Shown in pieces: positions 1-13,174 of a stretch of 64,000 nt of DNA. The notes below the pieces were generated by a model. That model was not told the origin of the DNA, made no database searches, and was given only the letters and a program-made list of their open reading frames with translations. How positions within the stretch are numbered: the first letter of the stretch is position 1; every line of letters begins with the position of its first letter. The stretch lies in the NCBI GenBank assembly GCA_036785705.1, contig JAWUZG010000027.1, positions 4,383,501 to 4,447,500 on the forward strand. Direction: 5' to 3'. Source of the stretch: Acanthornis magna. Its lineage: Eukaryota; Chordata; Aves; Passeriformes; Acanthizidae. A program made the translations under genes and the position numbers.

Positions 1-2524
1 TGGAAATCCGCCTGCATGTATGACTAAGTCTTTTTGGTTTTTATTTATTATTTGTATTGCAGCAGTACTTAGAGGTTTTATTTATGGATATATTTATCTG
101 TATTGGTTATGTGGCTATATAAAGCTTTTTCTTTCTAGAATCCATGTTACCACAGTGACTGAATACACAGCAATAGTTAATTTATCCTCACAATATGGCG
201 TTATTATGACTAAGGTGTTATTATTCCACATTTTACTATGGGAAAGCTGAGAAATAAAGGATCTACTTATGCTTCTCCATAGGAAGCTCACAAGGGCTGC
301 CTTAGGCAGGATCCCTGTATTGGCAGCCACACTACAGGCCTTTTTGGTATTTTGAGAATGCCTCAGACATGTCCATGCTGCATATGGCATCCTTGGGAAT
401 GAGAACTGTCCCACAAGCCCTTGGATCATGGCCCCCTTTAGCCTTTGCTGTAGTTCTTTGTGCATCTCCCTCATACTTCCTCATCCACACAGATCCGTGT
501 GCTGAAATGCAGGTGGAAATGATAACTAGTGAGCACAAGTAAGGACAAAAGAAAGATCCAGAGGCTCCACACACATCTGGGGGAAGGGAAAAATAAAGAC
601 ATTGTTCTGCAGATTATGATAACCACGGCCATGTTGGCCATCGCTGGAGCGCAGCGTCTCACTGGCGCCAGAGATGTACCACACTGTCTGTGACTGCCAA
701 AAAAATGGTTGTGTTTCTGGAGTCCACAGCTCCTGCTCTTATTGTAACACCAGCTGTATTTTTCTTCTGATCTGTGTTGGTCAGTGATGGCTGAGGAATT
801 TCAAGATATTGAAGAGATTTGTTGAGGGTATACTTGAGCTTTGTTTTATCAGTCACTGTATTGGTTTCTGGATGTCTGTCCTGGAGGAAGAGAGCAATGA
901 TTGCTCTGTTGGGTAACGGTTTCTATTGACTTCCTCTAAATTGTTCTGTTTTTTACTGTTTCCTCATACGTGAAACAGAGGCTGGGTTTCCTGCTGGGGC
1001 CAAATTAGTGTTCTGAGCTTTCTGCCTGTGCTGGTCTATGAGTGCAACCTGGCATGGGAGCAGTGTTCTGTTGGAAAAAACAACAGAGGAGAAAACTCCA
1101 CCGAAAGCCTGTGGCATGGAGATCTTGAACAGGCAAGTACTGACCATGCCATTACGGCCAGAGTTTCATGCACCAGAGTTGTTGTTAAACAGAGGAATTC
1201 TGAAGTATGAATTCAGAGTGTACCTTGAGGAGATACGTGTAAATGTAGAATAAGAGAGGTGAGTTGGCCAAATTAAATTAAGAATAATAATAAGGAAAAG
1301 CATGCAGAGAGTAGGAACGCCAAGGATTCACAGCCCCACACACCATGCAGTTATCAATTTCTGCCATTGGGGCTTAAGTTTTAGCTCTACCATTAGACTG
1401 TTATAAAGAGCATGGTCATTTTAGGAAGTGGGTTAGAGTGTGTGTCACAGATTCAGTTTGTATCTGCACCCTCTGAGTTGCAGGTTTGTGAAGGGAGGTT
1501 AATGAATTTACTCCATATCTAAATATGGGTAGTTAAGAGCAGGATTTGGCCTTACTACTCTGATATATACTGCATGAAAGCACTTTAAAATTTGTATTTC
1601 TTGCTAAATAGCATAAAATTACATCCTTTCAGGTTAATTAAACGATTTTGCAATGCTGGTTTCTGTTGATGGGATATTTAAATGCCAGATTCAGAATAAG
1701 CACTTATGCTTCCTGATTGTAAATGGCTTTCTTTTAGATATCCCAGATATACATACATAGTCAATACATCTAAAGCATGTGGATTTCTCTTCTGCTCAGT
1801 CTGCATTTCCGTTTGGTCTACATTATGGTTCAGACACCAAAAGACTGAATAAAGACTCTCAGGAGCTGAATAAAACCTCATTAGGCCCAATATGGTATTC
1901 CTTACACAACCAAAAATTTCCAGTGAAGGCAGCAGAGTATTCAGTAGGAAAGGATAAGCAAAAGGGGATTCACAGGGACTGTCTGATGCTTTGTTGTAAG
2001 AATCTAAGGGCAACTTTTCCAAATCTGTTTCTGTGTGAGCTGGCAAACAAACACCCTGCTGGAAGAAGATTAATGACCAGGGAATAATTGTGAGTCTCAG
2101 TTTTTGGAGACCAGACTGTGGTTCTGTTTTCTGCAACCTTTGTGTCACTGAACATCCCATCTGCAGGTCCATGTGCCGTGGGGTGTAGGAATGGATATGC
2201 TACTTAAGTGTTTATGGAGTGGATTTTCCTTCTGTGAGTGTCTGGGAAGTGTCTCTACTGAGGAACACAAGCAGAAGGAGATTAACTGAAAACTACTTTA
2301 GTTTTGTCAGTGATTCCTGGTTCTGCAGAAGGATGATGGAGCTGTCAGCACATTTGTATGTCTAGTCCTTATAGCCAGAAGTAATTCTTTGTCCTCTCTA
2401 TAGGGATCCAGCCAAAAGAGACCAGGTTTAAGGAGGGAAATGCAATTGCTCCAATTTAATGCCTTTAAACTGCAATTTTAACTGCCTAGAAAAGAAAGTC
2501 TTAAAATTTCGGAATATAAAAATT

Positions 2525-3084
2525 TAGAAGTGTGGGGAGCAGCAGCAGGGGAGGGGGGGATTCTGCCCCACTGAGACCCCCCTGCAGGGCTGCCTCCAGC
2601 CCTGGGGCCCAGCACAGCAAGGACATGGAGCTGCTGGAGCCAGCCCAGAGCAGGGACACCAAGGGGATCAGAGCAGCTCTGCTGTGAGGAAAGGCTGAGA
2701 GAATTGGGATTGTTCAGCCTGGAGAAGAGAAGGCTTTGGGGTGACCTCATTGTCTGAAGGACCTGACAAGGAAGGTGAAGATGGAGTTTGAAAAAGTGCT
2801 TATAGTGACAGGACAAGGGAGAATGGCTTCAAACTGAAGGAGGGCAAGGATAGATGAGATACTGGGAAGAAATTGTTCCCTGTGAGGGTGCTGAGGGCCT
2901 GGTGCAGGTGCCCAGAGAAGCTGTGGCTGCCCCTGGATCCCTGGCAGTGTCCAAGGCCAGGCTGGATGGGGCTCTGAGCAACCTGGGATAGTGGAAGGTG
3001 CTCCTGCCCATGGCAGGGGGTGGTACAGGATGAGCTTTAAGATCCCTTCCCACCCAAGCCTTTCTGGGATTCTGTGATTCTATG
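2525..3084 (+). mobile_element. CR1 LINE, 5'-truncated, 3' tail
   Basis: Sense CR1 tail with the typical phrases CAGCCTGGAGAAGAGAAGGC, GACAGGACAAGGGAGAATGG and CCTGGCAGTGTCCAAGGCC. It ends in two octamers, ATTCTGTG (3069-3076) and ATTCTATG (3077-3084), the CR1 3' signature. The left limit is approximate. No intact reverse transcriptase frame; the insert is inactive. Confidence 0.92.
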
Positions 3085-6000
3085 AATATGTATAGGCAGT
3101 CCCCTTATAGAAGTTCCTGTGATATTTTCATACAGAATTATATATTATCCATACAGACAAAGTTCTGAGTCCCTTGTTCTAACGCTGAGAGTTTTTAACA
3201 CATTATTGTTTTGACGGTAATCAGAGTAGCTCACATAGAGAGCTTTGATTCACTTCAGAAAAGCAAAGAGTGCTCTAAAAATGGTAATACACTGTTCTAA
3301 TTGGAGACTGTCTGTGCTTCACAGAAATTACCAGGCAGGCATTCTTGAAAATGTCAGAATTTTCAAGTTAGTTCTATTTAAAATGGGGGAACAAGAATGT
3401 GAGGGGATAGATAGAAAATTTGAGGGCTGTGTGATTCAAACTTGAAGTGCAGTTTGTGATAGGGAAAGATGATCAACTTTGGGGCTGCAGAAATCATCTC
3501 CTAGGTCTTTTTCTAAATTATAGGATGCAAAAACACATCTACTTATCCTACATGTGCTGTTACTTTAATAAAAAGCGCCACTTTAGGAAATGAAAGGCTT
3601 TGGAATATTGCCAAACATCTTAGTTCTATTTGTTCTCTAAAGGTGGGTTTTTTTCATTATCTACAGAGTTTGTGGGATAGTTCAATAATTTGCAGGAATC
3701 TGAGTATTTGATACCAGACTGCAAACTCTGTATTTATCTTCTTTCAATGTTTATGTTCCAAATACAGGCATGATAATATTTTCTGTTGGTGTTCTAACTG
3801 TATCAAGATTTGGAAAAATTCTGCTACTAATCTCACAATGTGCATTTGTGTTTGTATTAAAATTAATTGGAAAATAGAATTGTATCAGGAAATACTGCTC
3901 TTCAACTATTTTATGTATAAATGTGGGAGGGGTTGGAGAGAGATGGAGAGAGATGCTGTAAACACAGAGTGCTGATGGATACTCAAGTAGTAAATAGAAA
4001 TATCTTAGAAGTCATTCCTGACAGTAGTAAAGGCAGCAATTTGATTTCATCTGTGGTTAATAAACTGGTTTCATATTGCAATAAAAGTGGTTCTTATGTT
4101 ATATTAATATTTATTAGTACTTACTGATGTCAGGGTTTAGTTGTTCTCTTATCCTCACATCACAGCCATTTTATAAAAATTCAAGTTAAATTGCTACGCA
4201 ATAAGCAATTAAAAATGTTTGTGTGCGTGTGAGAGAGAGAGAAGAAAGTGATCGGTGTGTGGAGATATTCCTACAGAGAAGGGCAGACCCTGCCTGAGTA
4301 GGAATCTTGAGAGTTGTGCTCAGTGATGGAGTTCTATTTGCACTAATGAGAGATTTGTCTCTTTAAATGCATATTTCAACCCACAAGCACTGTTTTGCTG
4401 TTCATATCAGAGTGGTTTGCATGGGTTTCCTGCCTTTTAATGAGGTGTTTGTATATTCCTTGCTTTGACTGTGGGCAGTGCCTTTTCAGAAAAGAGATTG
4501 TGCACTATGTTCAGTGGCCTTTTTTTGTGACATGTGAAGCATTGCCAGCTTGGAGGATAATGTGAGTCAGAAAGTGCCTGATCCAAATTTAACAAAATTT
4601 GTTCATCTCTAAATTTAGAGAATAGCTGAATGGCAAGACAGATATATTTCAATTTCCATCAGTGACAAGGACAGAGTGTTGGCGGATGCCTGTTAACAGC
4701 TAGAGCGTGTGGTTTTGATACTCATACATGTGTGTATGGGTGGAAAAAGACTAGTTACTTTTATTTATCATGAGCCTGCTTCTTCTTTGACTGCTTTTAA
4801 ATCACTCTTGGGATTGATGTTCCTTCCATGCAGATAATTCTTGTGCAGAAGGTGCGCTGTGATCTTGAGTCACGTTTTTGCCCTCTTGAGTAGAAAGACT
4901 TGCATTGGACTTGGATTTTTATCATTATGAAAACTGAAATATAGACCCTTTTAAAATAAGGCAGGTACCAGGCAAGGTAAGACAAACCAAAATTCTTTTT
5001 GTTGATCTTACAATCAGGCTTCAATAGCACTAATTTCAGAAAACGGGTTCAAGTTTATCCTTCATTAGAGCATAACCCTGAGTTAACATGTATATAATTC
5101 ACATGTCTTCAACATGATTCATCATCTCCATGTATCAGTTTGTATTTACCTGCTTTTCTGTGCTGGGGTCCTAATCTTTTTGACTGTTCTAATTCTTTGG
5201 CCAAATATTGTTCTTGGAGATTTGACCAGTGAAAGCAAAACCATGTCCCCACTGCTTTTGTGCAAGACATTTAGTTAATGGCTATGACTGTTTGTTTGGG
5301 GTTTTTTCTCAGTGAGATCTATATTACAGACCTCTGTTTAGCCTCTTTCTCTTGTTTTATTTTATTAGGACCCCAGTTCAGTGACTGTGTCATCAAATTT
5401 GCACATGTGGTGATGGATTGTGATATTACAAACGATTGTTTGATTGATTTGATCCCTTACTGAATCAAACAATGAGACTGGCTGGGTTGGATATATGTTC
5501 ATTTTTATATACCGGATACTGAAATAGCAGTGACTGAATAGGTAATACCAGAATGTGCATGACAGCTTTGATAGGATTTAAGCAACATTGTGCTTCCTGT
5601 AGTTTGCTGAATTGGTAATGATGTTTTAAGGGTCTTACCTTAAATGTTTACTATCCTTCTGGGTGTGAAATAAACCCACAAGTCATCATTGTTTAATATA
5701 ATATAGATTTTCCTTTGAAAAATCAGTACACTAAGATATCTTTAAAAGAAATAAATTGTAACATAATAATAATGAGAATAATGTAAAAATTTGGCAGGAA
5801 TACTAGAGGGATACTATGATTTTAGAAGACTATATGGTAATTAGTTAGCATTTGCTCTAAAGAAGCCTCACCACCCTATTTGTTGATTTCACGTTTTCTT
5901 TAAAGTGAAGCATTACTCTATTCATTTTCCCTCACACTTGTCTTTTCAAAATAGAAGCCAATCTTTTATATTCTGTTGACTTGTGTAATTTTTTAACCTG

Positions 6001-6834
6001 TCTTGAAATATGGGAAATTAGATATTGCATTTGTTATTATTCCTAGAAAAGGACAGCCCAACCTCCCTAATAAGTATGAGAAGATAAAAAGCTTCAGGTT
6101 TCTGCTATATATCTGTTCTTAAATGGGTTTTAAAACCAGAGTAAGTGGCTTTACTCTGAGAATTGTCAAGTCTTGAGTAATATGAGTTCGAATTCTCATT
6201 CTTCTAGCCTGAGTCCAGAAATCCATTTTGAATTTAGAAGCTATTACATAAAACCAGAATTAATTTATATCTTGATATATCATTATGTGTTTACACTTCA
6301 GTGAGTTTAAGTTTATAAGTCTTAACAAAGCATTTCTCAGCAAATTCCATGAGCATTGTCAAGTATGTGAGTTTGGAATATCTCCACTGATGTCAGGTCT
6401 AGAAAAGCTTAATTCATACCAGCAGAATTAATCTAAAAGATAATCTGGCATGTCCTTAAACATTTTCCTAATGACAGTACAATAGGCTTGGCAAGCCATT
6501 AGTGATTGTTGTTGTTGTTTTACTGTACTACGATTAATACAGGACATTAAATGTAATGTATTACTATTACATTTTCTTTGAAAAGGAATGTTTAATAAAA
6601 AGAAAAATCCACCCATTTTTGACATGTTCATCCTAATTTTTATATTTTTTCAATTTACAGTGTGAGGGTGTAGAGTGTACAGAAATTTCATACCTGCATG
6701 TAGAAGATAACTGAGGACCCGACTAGCTTCCTTTACCAACATTTGGCTTTTGGGACCAGAAACATGGTATACCCTATTTGAGTAAGAGCCAATCAGTCTA
6801 AAAAATTATTAACCATTTCAGGTTCTAAGAGCTG

Positions 6835-6956
6835 TCTTTGTATCTCCCTGGCAGTTATTTTGGAATTAGGATATCTTTTTTAAGATTGCTTTGTATCTCT
6901 TTGTATCTCTTTATATCTCCCTGGCAATTATTTTGGATTTACGGTATCTTTTTAAG
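6835..6956 (+). repeat. Imperfect tandem duplication of about 50-70 bp
   Basis: Copy 1 starts TCTTTGTATCTCCCTGGCAG (6835) and copy 2 TCTTTATATCTCCCTGGCAA (6908). Both continue TTATTTTGGA and end with TATC, a T run and AAG. Between them are two further TTTGTATCTC units. The array sits just upstream of the CR1 copy at 6975. Confidence 0.7.
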
Positions 6957-6974
6957 AAAGATGGAGTGAAAATT

Positions 6975-7262
6975 TTTATAAGGGCATATAGTGACAGGAC
7001 AAGGGAGAATGGCTTCAGACTGTCAGAGGGCAGGGTTGGACAGGATATTCGGAAGAAATTGTTCCCTGTGAGGGTGGGCAGGCCCTGGCACAGGTGCCCA
7101 GAGAAGCTGTGGCTGCCCCTGGATCCCTGGCAGTGTCCAAGGCCAGGCTGGATGGGGCTTGGAGCAACCTGGGACAGTGGAAGGTGTCCTTACCCATGGC
7201 AGGGGGTGGAATGGGATGATCAATAAGGTCCCTTCCAATCCAAACCATTCTATGATTCCATG
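6975..7262 (+). mobile_element. CR1 LINE, short 3' tail
   Basis: Very similar to the tail of the copy at 2.8-3.1 kb (GACAGGACAAGGGAGAATGG, CCCAGAGAAGCTGTGGCTGC). It ends ATTCTATG then ATTCCATG (7247-7262). It is 5' truncated to under 300 bp and followed directly by an A-rich tract. Confidence 0.92.
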
Positions 7263-7271
7263 ATTGTCCAA

Positions 7272-7339
7272 TAAAAAATAAAAAATTAAAAAAAAAAAAA
7301 AAAAAAAAAAAGAAAAAGAAAGAAAGAAAGAAAGAAAGA
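7272..7339 (+). repeat. A-rich tract passing into (AAAG)n
   Basis: A run of more than 20 A residues followed by about five AAAG units, starting 10 bp after the CR1 octamers. Confidence 0.9.
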
Positions 7340-10132
7340 TTTCCCCTGTTTTTTCTCTGGGAATGATGGGGTTGAAGTCCTGATCTCTTCAATGGTATCC
7401 ATACGGATACACCCACAGCCTTTAATTTGGCTGAGAGTCATAAAGCTCTGTGGCTCTGCCTCAGTGAAGACTTTTGTTGTACCATCTAATTTGTACAATA
7501 GGCAATCTGAAAACGTGACATATTTTCTGTCTGTCTTTTATTTCTAGCAAAAGAGATTTAGACTAGGTCTTTGGAAGAACCTCAGTGCTGAAGTGCCCCT
7601 GGCTGCCTGGAGCTCAAAGGTTTTCAGTCTCTGCTCAGTACTGTTCAGCCTGGGCCCAGGTGAAATCCAGGGACACCTCTGTTTTTACCAGTCATATTAA
7701 AACAAATGCTTTCACAGGGGCATTGTAGGAGCTGCTGTCATGTTAACAGGAGTGAAAAACAAGGTGACCAGAGCATTGATTGGAATTGTTGGTTCTCTTT
7801 TCCTGCAAGAGTTCTCTAAGCCCCTGGGCCATGACACTGTGCCCTTTCTCCTCTCACTGACTAATTCAGCAGAAAAGCTTGGAAGAAGAGTCTTTCTCCC
7901 AATTATGTTCTCACAGTTAAATGATTCACAGGGCCATGTGTGACTGTGGGATATAGAATCTTTCTTCTCTGGAGGAGGTGGATAGTCTCCCAAGAAAATG
8001 GCTGAAGCAAGACATGGGAAGGAGAAGGCTTTCATGGAGTATGTTTGGAATGAAACTGGTTAACCATAGATTGGTCTCCAAAATGGAGCTCAGGGAAGTG
8101 ACGCTCAGTGGGAATGAAGCAGGTCTCCTCTTCCAGAGCAAAGCACAAACACATGGAATCAGTACTGCAGTAAAACACATCAATGCAGCATCTCAGGAAG
8201 AAAAGGAGGTTTTTCTGCTTAGTTCTAAAACTTCCTGGCTCTGTCATTGAAGGGAAGCACTGGTGCTCACTGTTATAATTCTGGAAAAGTATTATGTATA
8301 ATGTACTGTGTTCTGAAATGTATGTTTGCATAGGCACACATATACAAATATATGAATATATCTGTATATATTTATGAATTTATTTATATAAATACAAATT
8401 TGCCAAAGCCTTTAACTATCTGAACATATAAGAACAACGTTTTTATTTGTATCATCCAAGAACCAATCACATTTTTAAGTGAATACTATAGAGTATACCA
8501 CCCTCCAAAACTAAATATGGCTATTTGCTTTTACTAGAAGACAGCACCTACATGGCAATATCTGCAATGATTTTTCACAGCTGCAGTCCTAGAACTGTGG
8601 AATACCGAAGTTAGAAATTCAATAGGAATGGTAATTTCATCATGCTGTACTAAAGCAATATTTTCTATTGGGTTTTGCTGAGGGACAAGTAGCTGAATAT
8701 TGCTGAGCAGTCTGCCTAAAAATGGTATAATGCATGCTTATGGGATGTAATGCACATCCAAGTTAACATTTGCTGAAAAAGTTGCTGCTTCCTTTTTGTC
8801 CCCTAACAAACTGTATTAACTGCATAATTTTGAAATCAGTCATATTTATACACACTTTATATGGAACTCAGGTAAAATTTTATTGTACTTCCCCAACTTC
8901 TATTCTCAGGAAGCAACTTTGGTAGCAACATCCAGTTATTATGGCTGAACTAATAGAATAACTTCTTTTCTCAAAAAAGGTTAGAATAGTCATTCCATTT
9001 TCTTTGTGGGTTTTGTCTTCCCCCCACCCCTTTCCTCTGCCTCCTTAGCTAAGAAACATTGCTTTCCCCTTGTCTTTATTCTGTTGCTTGTTGGATACTT
9101 TCCTGAGCAAATTCAACTTTCTTTCTGCTGCTTAGCAGGCGGATTAGCTCAGCTCACGCCTGACAAAAGGGACTGTGTGACAGCAAGCAATTAGGTCGCC
9201 TCAGGCTGTCACTTCCCTCATGTTTTCCAGTTCTTCCGAGTGACTGAAGAACACCTAATAAAAACTCAGAGCAAAGAGTGCAAAAGCAGCTCTGAGTCCT
9301 GTGGTGCTAAGGTGGAACCATATGGAATCCTAATTTTTCAGCAGCTGCTAGTAAGCTGCATGAGCCATTCTGATAGGTGGGGATTCCTAATCACTAAGGG
9401 ATGATGGTCATTTCCTCCTTTCTGTTTCCTCCCCTTGCCTTCTCTTCCTTTTCCATACCTTAATCCTCATGTCCTGCAGCTGGGGTAGATGAGTGGAGCT
9501 TCAGCAGCCGCTGGGTCTCTGTTGAAGCTTTTTGCTCCTGCCTGGGCTCACTTGAGGGAGAGGCTTGAAACTGCTTTGTGTGACACTGTGTGTGCATTTT
9601 CCCATTATTCAGGAATATTTCTGCAGACTCTGAACAGAGAATAAGTAATTTGAAGACATTAGTCATTAAAAACCATATCAACCTGGAACAGTTGAGTAGT
9701 TAAACAACAAATCTTTTATGAATCATCTGAGCAAGGGAATATAGGTGTGATCACAGCTGCTGAGTCTTGCTGCAGCTCATTGAGATTATGCTCATTTGTG
9801 CAGGAGGTGAAGACTTAATTAGTTGAATATGGTTTCTGAATAAGGCTACAAATCACAGAACAGGTATGTGCATGCTAATGCAGTTGGCACACTCAAACTT
9901 CCTTTTTTCTTTTTTTTTTCTCTTCAGAAATTTAGAGTGCGAGCTAACAGCTGTGGAAAAAATCCTGATAAAAATAATCTATTATATATCTATAAATAAT
10001 TTACATAATTTATTTCTATAATATATGCAGAAATAATTTATAATTCTTTGATTAAAATAATGGTGCATTAAAAAAATTACCAGCCACTAAATAGTATGGT
10101 GGAAATTGTGTTTAGGAATAGACATTTGGCAT

Positions 10133-10176
10133 ATCTATCTATCTATCTATCTATCTGTCTGTCTGTCTGTCTGTCT
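10133..10176 (+). repeat. Compound microsatellite (ATCT)n(GTCT)n
   Basis: Roughly six ATCT units pass directly into five GTCT units; one unit type has mutated from the other. Confidence 0.95.
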
Positions 10177-12131
10177 TCCTGTGTAAGTAACCAGTGGGAT
10201 TTCTGAAACAGGGAAATATGTGGACTGTATTCATTATATTTTCCCTTTGCCAGAATACATACCCACAGCATGTTCAGAGTTTGTATTTCTCAGTACACCC
10301 TGGCAATGTGCAAGTGGCAGGGAGTAGAGATAGTGGTCTGCAAATCCCATGGTAAAAGCAGAGATAAATTGGGTGGTGCTCTGAAAAGCCTGAGAGCCAC
10401 AGGAAAAGCAGAACATTGTTTGCTTTATCTCTGCATATTGTCTTCTGATACCTGCATGAGCTGTGGTACCACCTTCCTTGCAAATGAGTGGTGATGAAAG
10501 GGATGAGTACGAAAACCTCAGTAGCAACTAAGAATCTGTTTTTCAAAGCAGGTGTGAGATTTAAGGTGGTACTTTGCCTCCTACTGCTTGTGGCTACCCC
10601 CATGCAGAGAGAGCTGTTCTGGGACAAAACTTTGAGTCATTGTTAATTTGCTATAAGGAGAGTTGTTTTAAATGGTATTTTTAGTGCCCAAAGAAAGGAT
10701 GGTTTCAAAAATACTGATATTTTGAAAAAGCAAGAGAACATGTATTTCTGATTGTCTACTTCATAACAATCATAAATTGCATATGAAAGCATGGTTAATG
10801 AATCCTGAATAAAGGGAGAGGAACTGGGGAAAACAAACACTTTTAAAACCTGGAAAATAAATATTTACATTTGTATGAAATTCCAATTAAATTACTGTTT
10901 ACACAAAGTATTTCAGACAAAATATGTCTGAAACAGCCTCTTTAAGATACATTCTAAGTGTGAAACTGAAACTTTATTCCACCAGTTTATTGGAAATAAA
11001 ATGTACAGTGATTTCACCATATTTTTGAAAATGAAGAATGATTTCCACAGATTTTTATATGAGTTGACTCTAGAAGGAAAGACAATATATGTATCTGAAC
11101 ATGTCTTACAGAAGCCTCAAAGTTATGTCTGAGGTCCCAGTACTTTTACTGGTGGACTCTGTGGAAAAATGATAGTGTTCAGATGTTTAGGTGAGCTAGA
11201 GGACAGCAGTTTTTCAGGATTCATGAGGGAAGGGGCAGCAAGTTTTAGGTCAAATCAACTTGGAGGCTGCATATAGTGCTTGGCATTTGTACAAAACAAG
11301 CTCAAGGCTGAATGCAGCATTCAAGTTGTAAAATGGATGTAGAATGGGTAAAAAACCCCTGCAATTGCTTCAGCGACGATCCATTCAGGTTAAGAATTTT
11401 CATCTTTGCTGTTGCCATAGCAATCTGTTCCCCTGTCACTACCACATTAAAAATCCATTCTGTAAAACTGTTGTTGCCAATATTGAACACATAACAGACA
11501 AAAACATTTTTTTAATAGCTTAGGTGCAACACGAAGGAGACCTAGATCTTAGAGAGATGCATATGTTCTTTAAAAAGAAGATTAGTATTTTCATAATACA
11601 TTGCAGGAACACAATATTTGTGCTGCAGTATCGATGTTAGTATAAAATAGTTTGCAAATAATACAGCAATGCAGTGTCAGCTGAGCTCAAATAATTGAAC
11701 TGTTCAGCTGAGATACAACAAACCCATATGTTCCTGAGTTAAGCTCTTATTTTGGTAATGTGCTGTAGAACTGTGTGTCTCTTTAACCTTCTGTTACTGG
11801 TTGAGTCTGATTCTCTTCAGTGATTGACTGGAGTGATTTTACTGATCCTGGTGTAATTCTGGAATGGGAGGATAGTCATGTCCCCTAACAGCTTTACATC
11901 TGTGATCTAATCTTAAACTGCTCATGAACCCAAGCTCTGCAATGAGTTTGTGCAGATAATGAACTGTAGCAATAAGTCCTTAAGCATTTGTTAGTATATC
12001 CAAAGGAGTAGGAAAAGCAGTTTGTAATTCAAAGTGAACATAGCAATGGTTTGACAAATATATATACTCAAACTGAGTAAAATGCAAATAGCTTTCAATA
12101 AAGTAGAGATACACATCTGTAGATCCACACA

Positions 12132-12148
12132 TGTGCGTGTGTGTGTGT

Positions 12149-12187
<39 letters not shown>

Positions 12188-12195
12188 TGTGCGCA
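12132..12195 (+). repeat. Microsatellite (TG)n
   Basis: About 30 TG units with single interruptions (TGCG near the start, TATG inside, TTTG near the end). Confidence 0.95.
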
Positions 12196-12540
12196 TATGT
12201 ATTATTCAGGACTGAAAGGCAGAAGTTTGCTTAAATCACAAATAATCCTAGATTTGAAAACTCAGGCATTGACTAAATAAGTCATAACATAATAACTGAA
12301 AACTGAATGTATGGCCCTTAGTCTGATCACTGATAATGTAAGTCTCATCCTTGTTTCTGCCTCAGCATCCTTTTATCCTCTAACCATCTCTAGCCTTCAT
12401 CCTTTGAATTCTTACTCTCTGTCCATGCCATACTTCTTAGTTTCGCTTCTTATGTCTTCCACTTGCTACTGTCCCTACACTTCTATCCCTCATTTGTCTT
12501 TGAGAGCCTTGATCCTGGGATGGTGTTGATTTAATGCAGG

Positions 12541-12616
12541 AGAATCATAGGAGGTTCACAGAATATGCTGAGTAGGAAGGGACCCACAAGGATCATTGAA
12601 TCCAACTCCTGCTGGT
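12541..12616 (-). mobile_element. CR1 fragment, antisense
   Basis: The + strand reads AGAATCATAG, then a GGAAGGGACC core, then GATCATTGAATCCAACTCCT. This is the reverse complement of a CR1 3' end (usual form: GGAAGGGACCTCTGGAGATC followed by a TCCAACC motif). Short and diverged. Confidence 0.7.
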
Positions 12617-12738
12617 AACTCCTGTAGTTACAATGCAAGGTATTAATAGAAATGATGGCAAGAAGTTATCTTTTTTAACCTCACTTGGCAATATTTCGTA
12701 ATTTTTCATTTTCTCTTGGTTGAATGGGAGGAACCGGG

Positions 12739-12869
12739 TTTTATTTGTTGGTTGGTTGTTTTGGTTTGGTTTTTGTGGAGTTTTTTGTTTGATTGGTTTT
12801 TGTTTTGTTTTGGGTTTTGCAGTTTTGTTTTCTTGGGGGGTTTTTTTGCTTTGTTTTGTTCTGTTTTTG
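12739..12869 (+). repeat. G/T-only low-complexity stretch
   Basis: About 130 bp made almost only of T and G on the + strand, in degenerate GGTTT, GTTTT and GGTTG units. Strong strand asymmetry but no regular period. Confidence 0.85.
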
Positions 12870-13174
12870 AATGCAACTTTGTCCTCTTGTTTGAGGGCTT
12901 GAGTTGGTTTTCCTGTTTTAAGTTATCACTATTTTCTTAGTGAATAAACTGACCAGTGAACAGGGTGATTTCATTTGGATCCCTTCACGTGTTTTTGCCA
13001 TTTTAAGTGTGACCTTTGGAATGTGCTGATGGATGGCATTTACCCAACTGAGATTGCAGGTCCCCTCCACAGTGGGTCTGAGAACATCTGCGGTTTGCTG
13101 AACCAAAACCGTGTCCCTGCCATGCCAGAGCCCTGTCTGCCTGTGGAGCTCACTGAAGACGAGGGTTGGGAAGT

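Noticed and set aside
1678..2172. Open reverse-strand frame of 164 codons
   Set aside because: No recognisable domain and no codon or composition contrast with its surroundings; it overlaps a 102-codon + frame. Length is possible by chance in 64 kb.
9134..9150. GGATTAGCTCAG, similar to the start of a tRNA (A box)
   Set aside because: No B box (GGTTCRANNCC) at the right distance and no acceptor-stem pairing.
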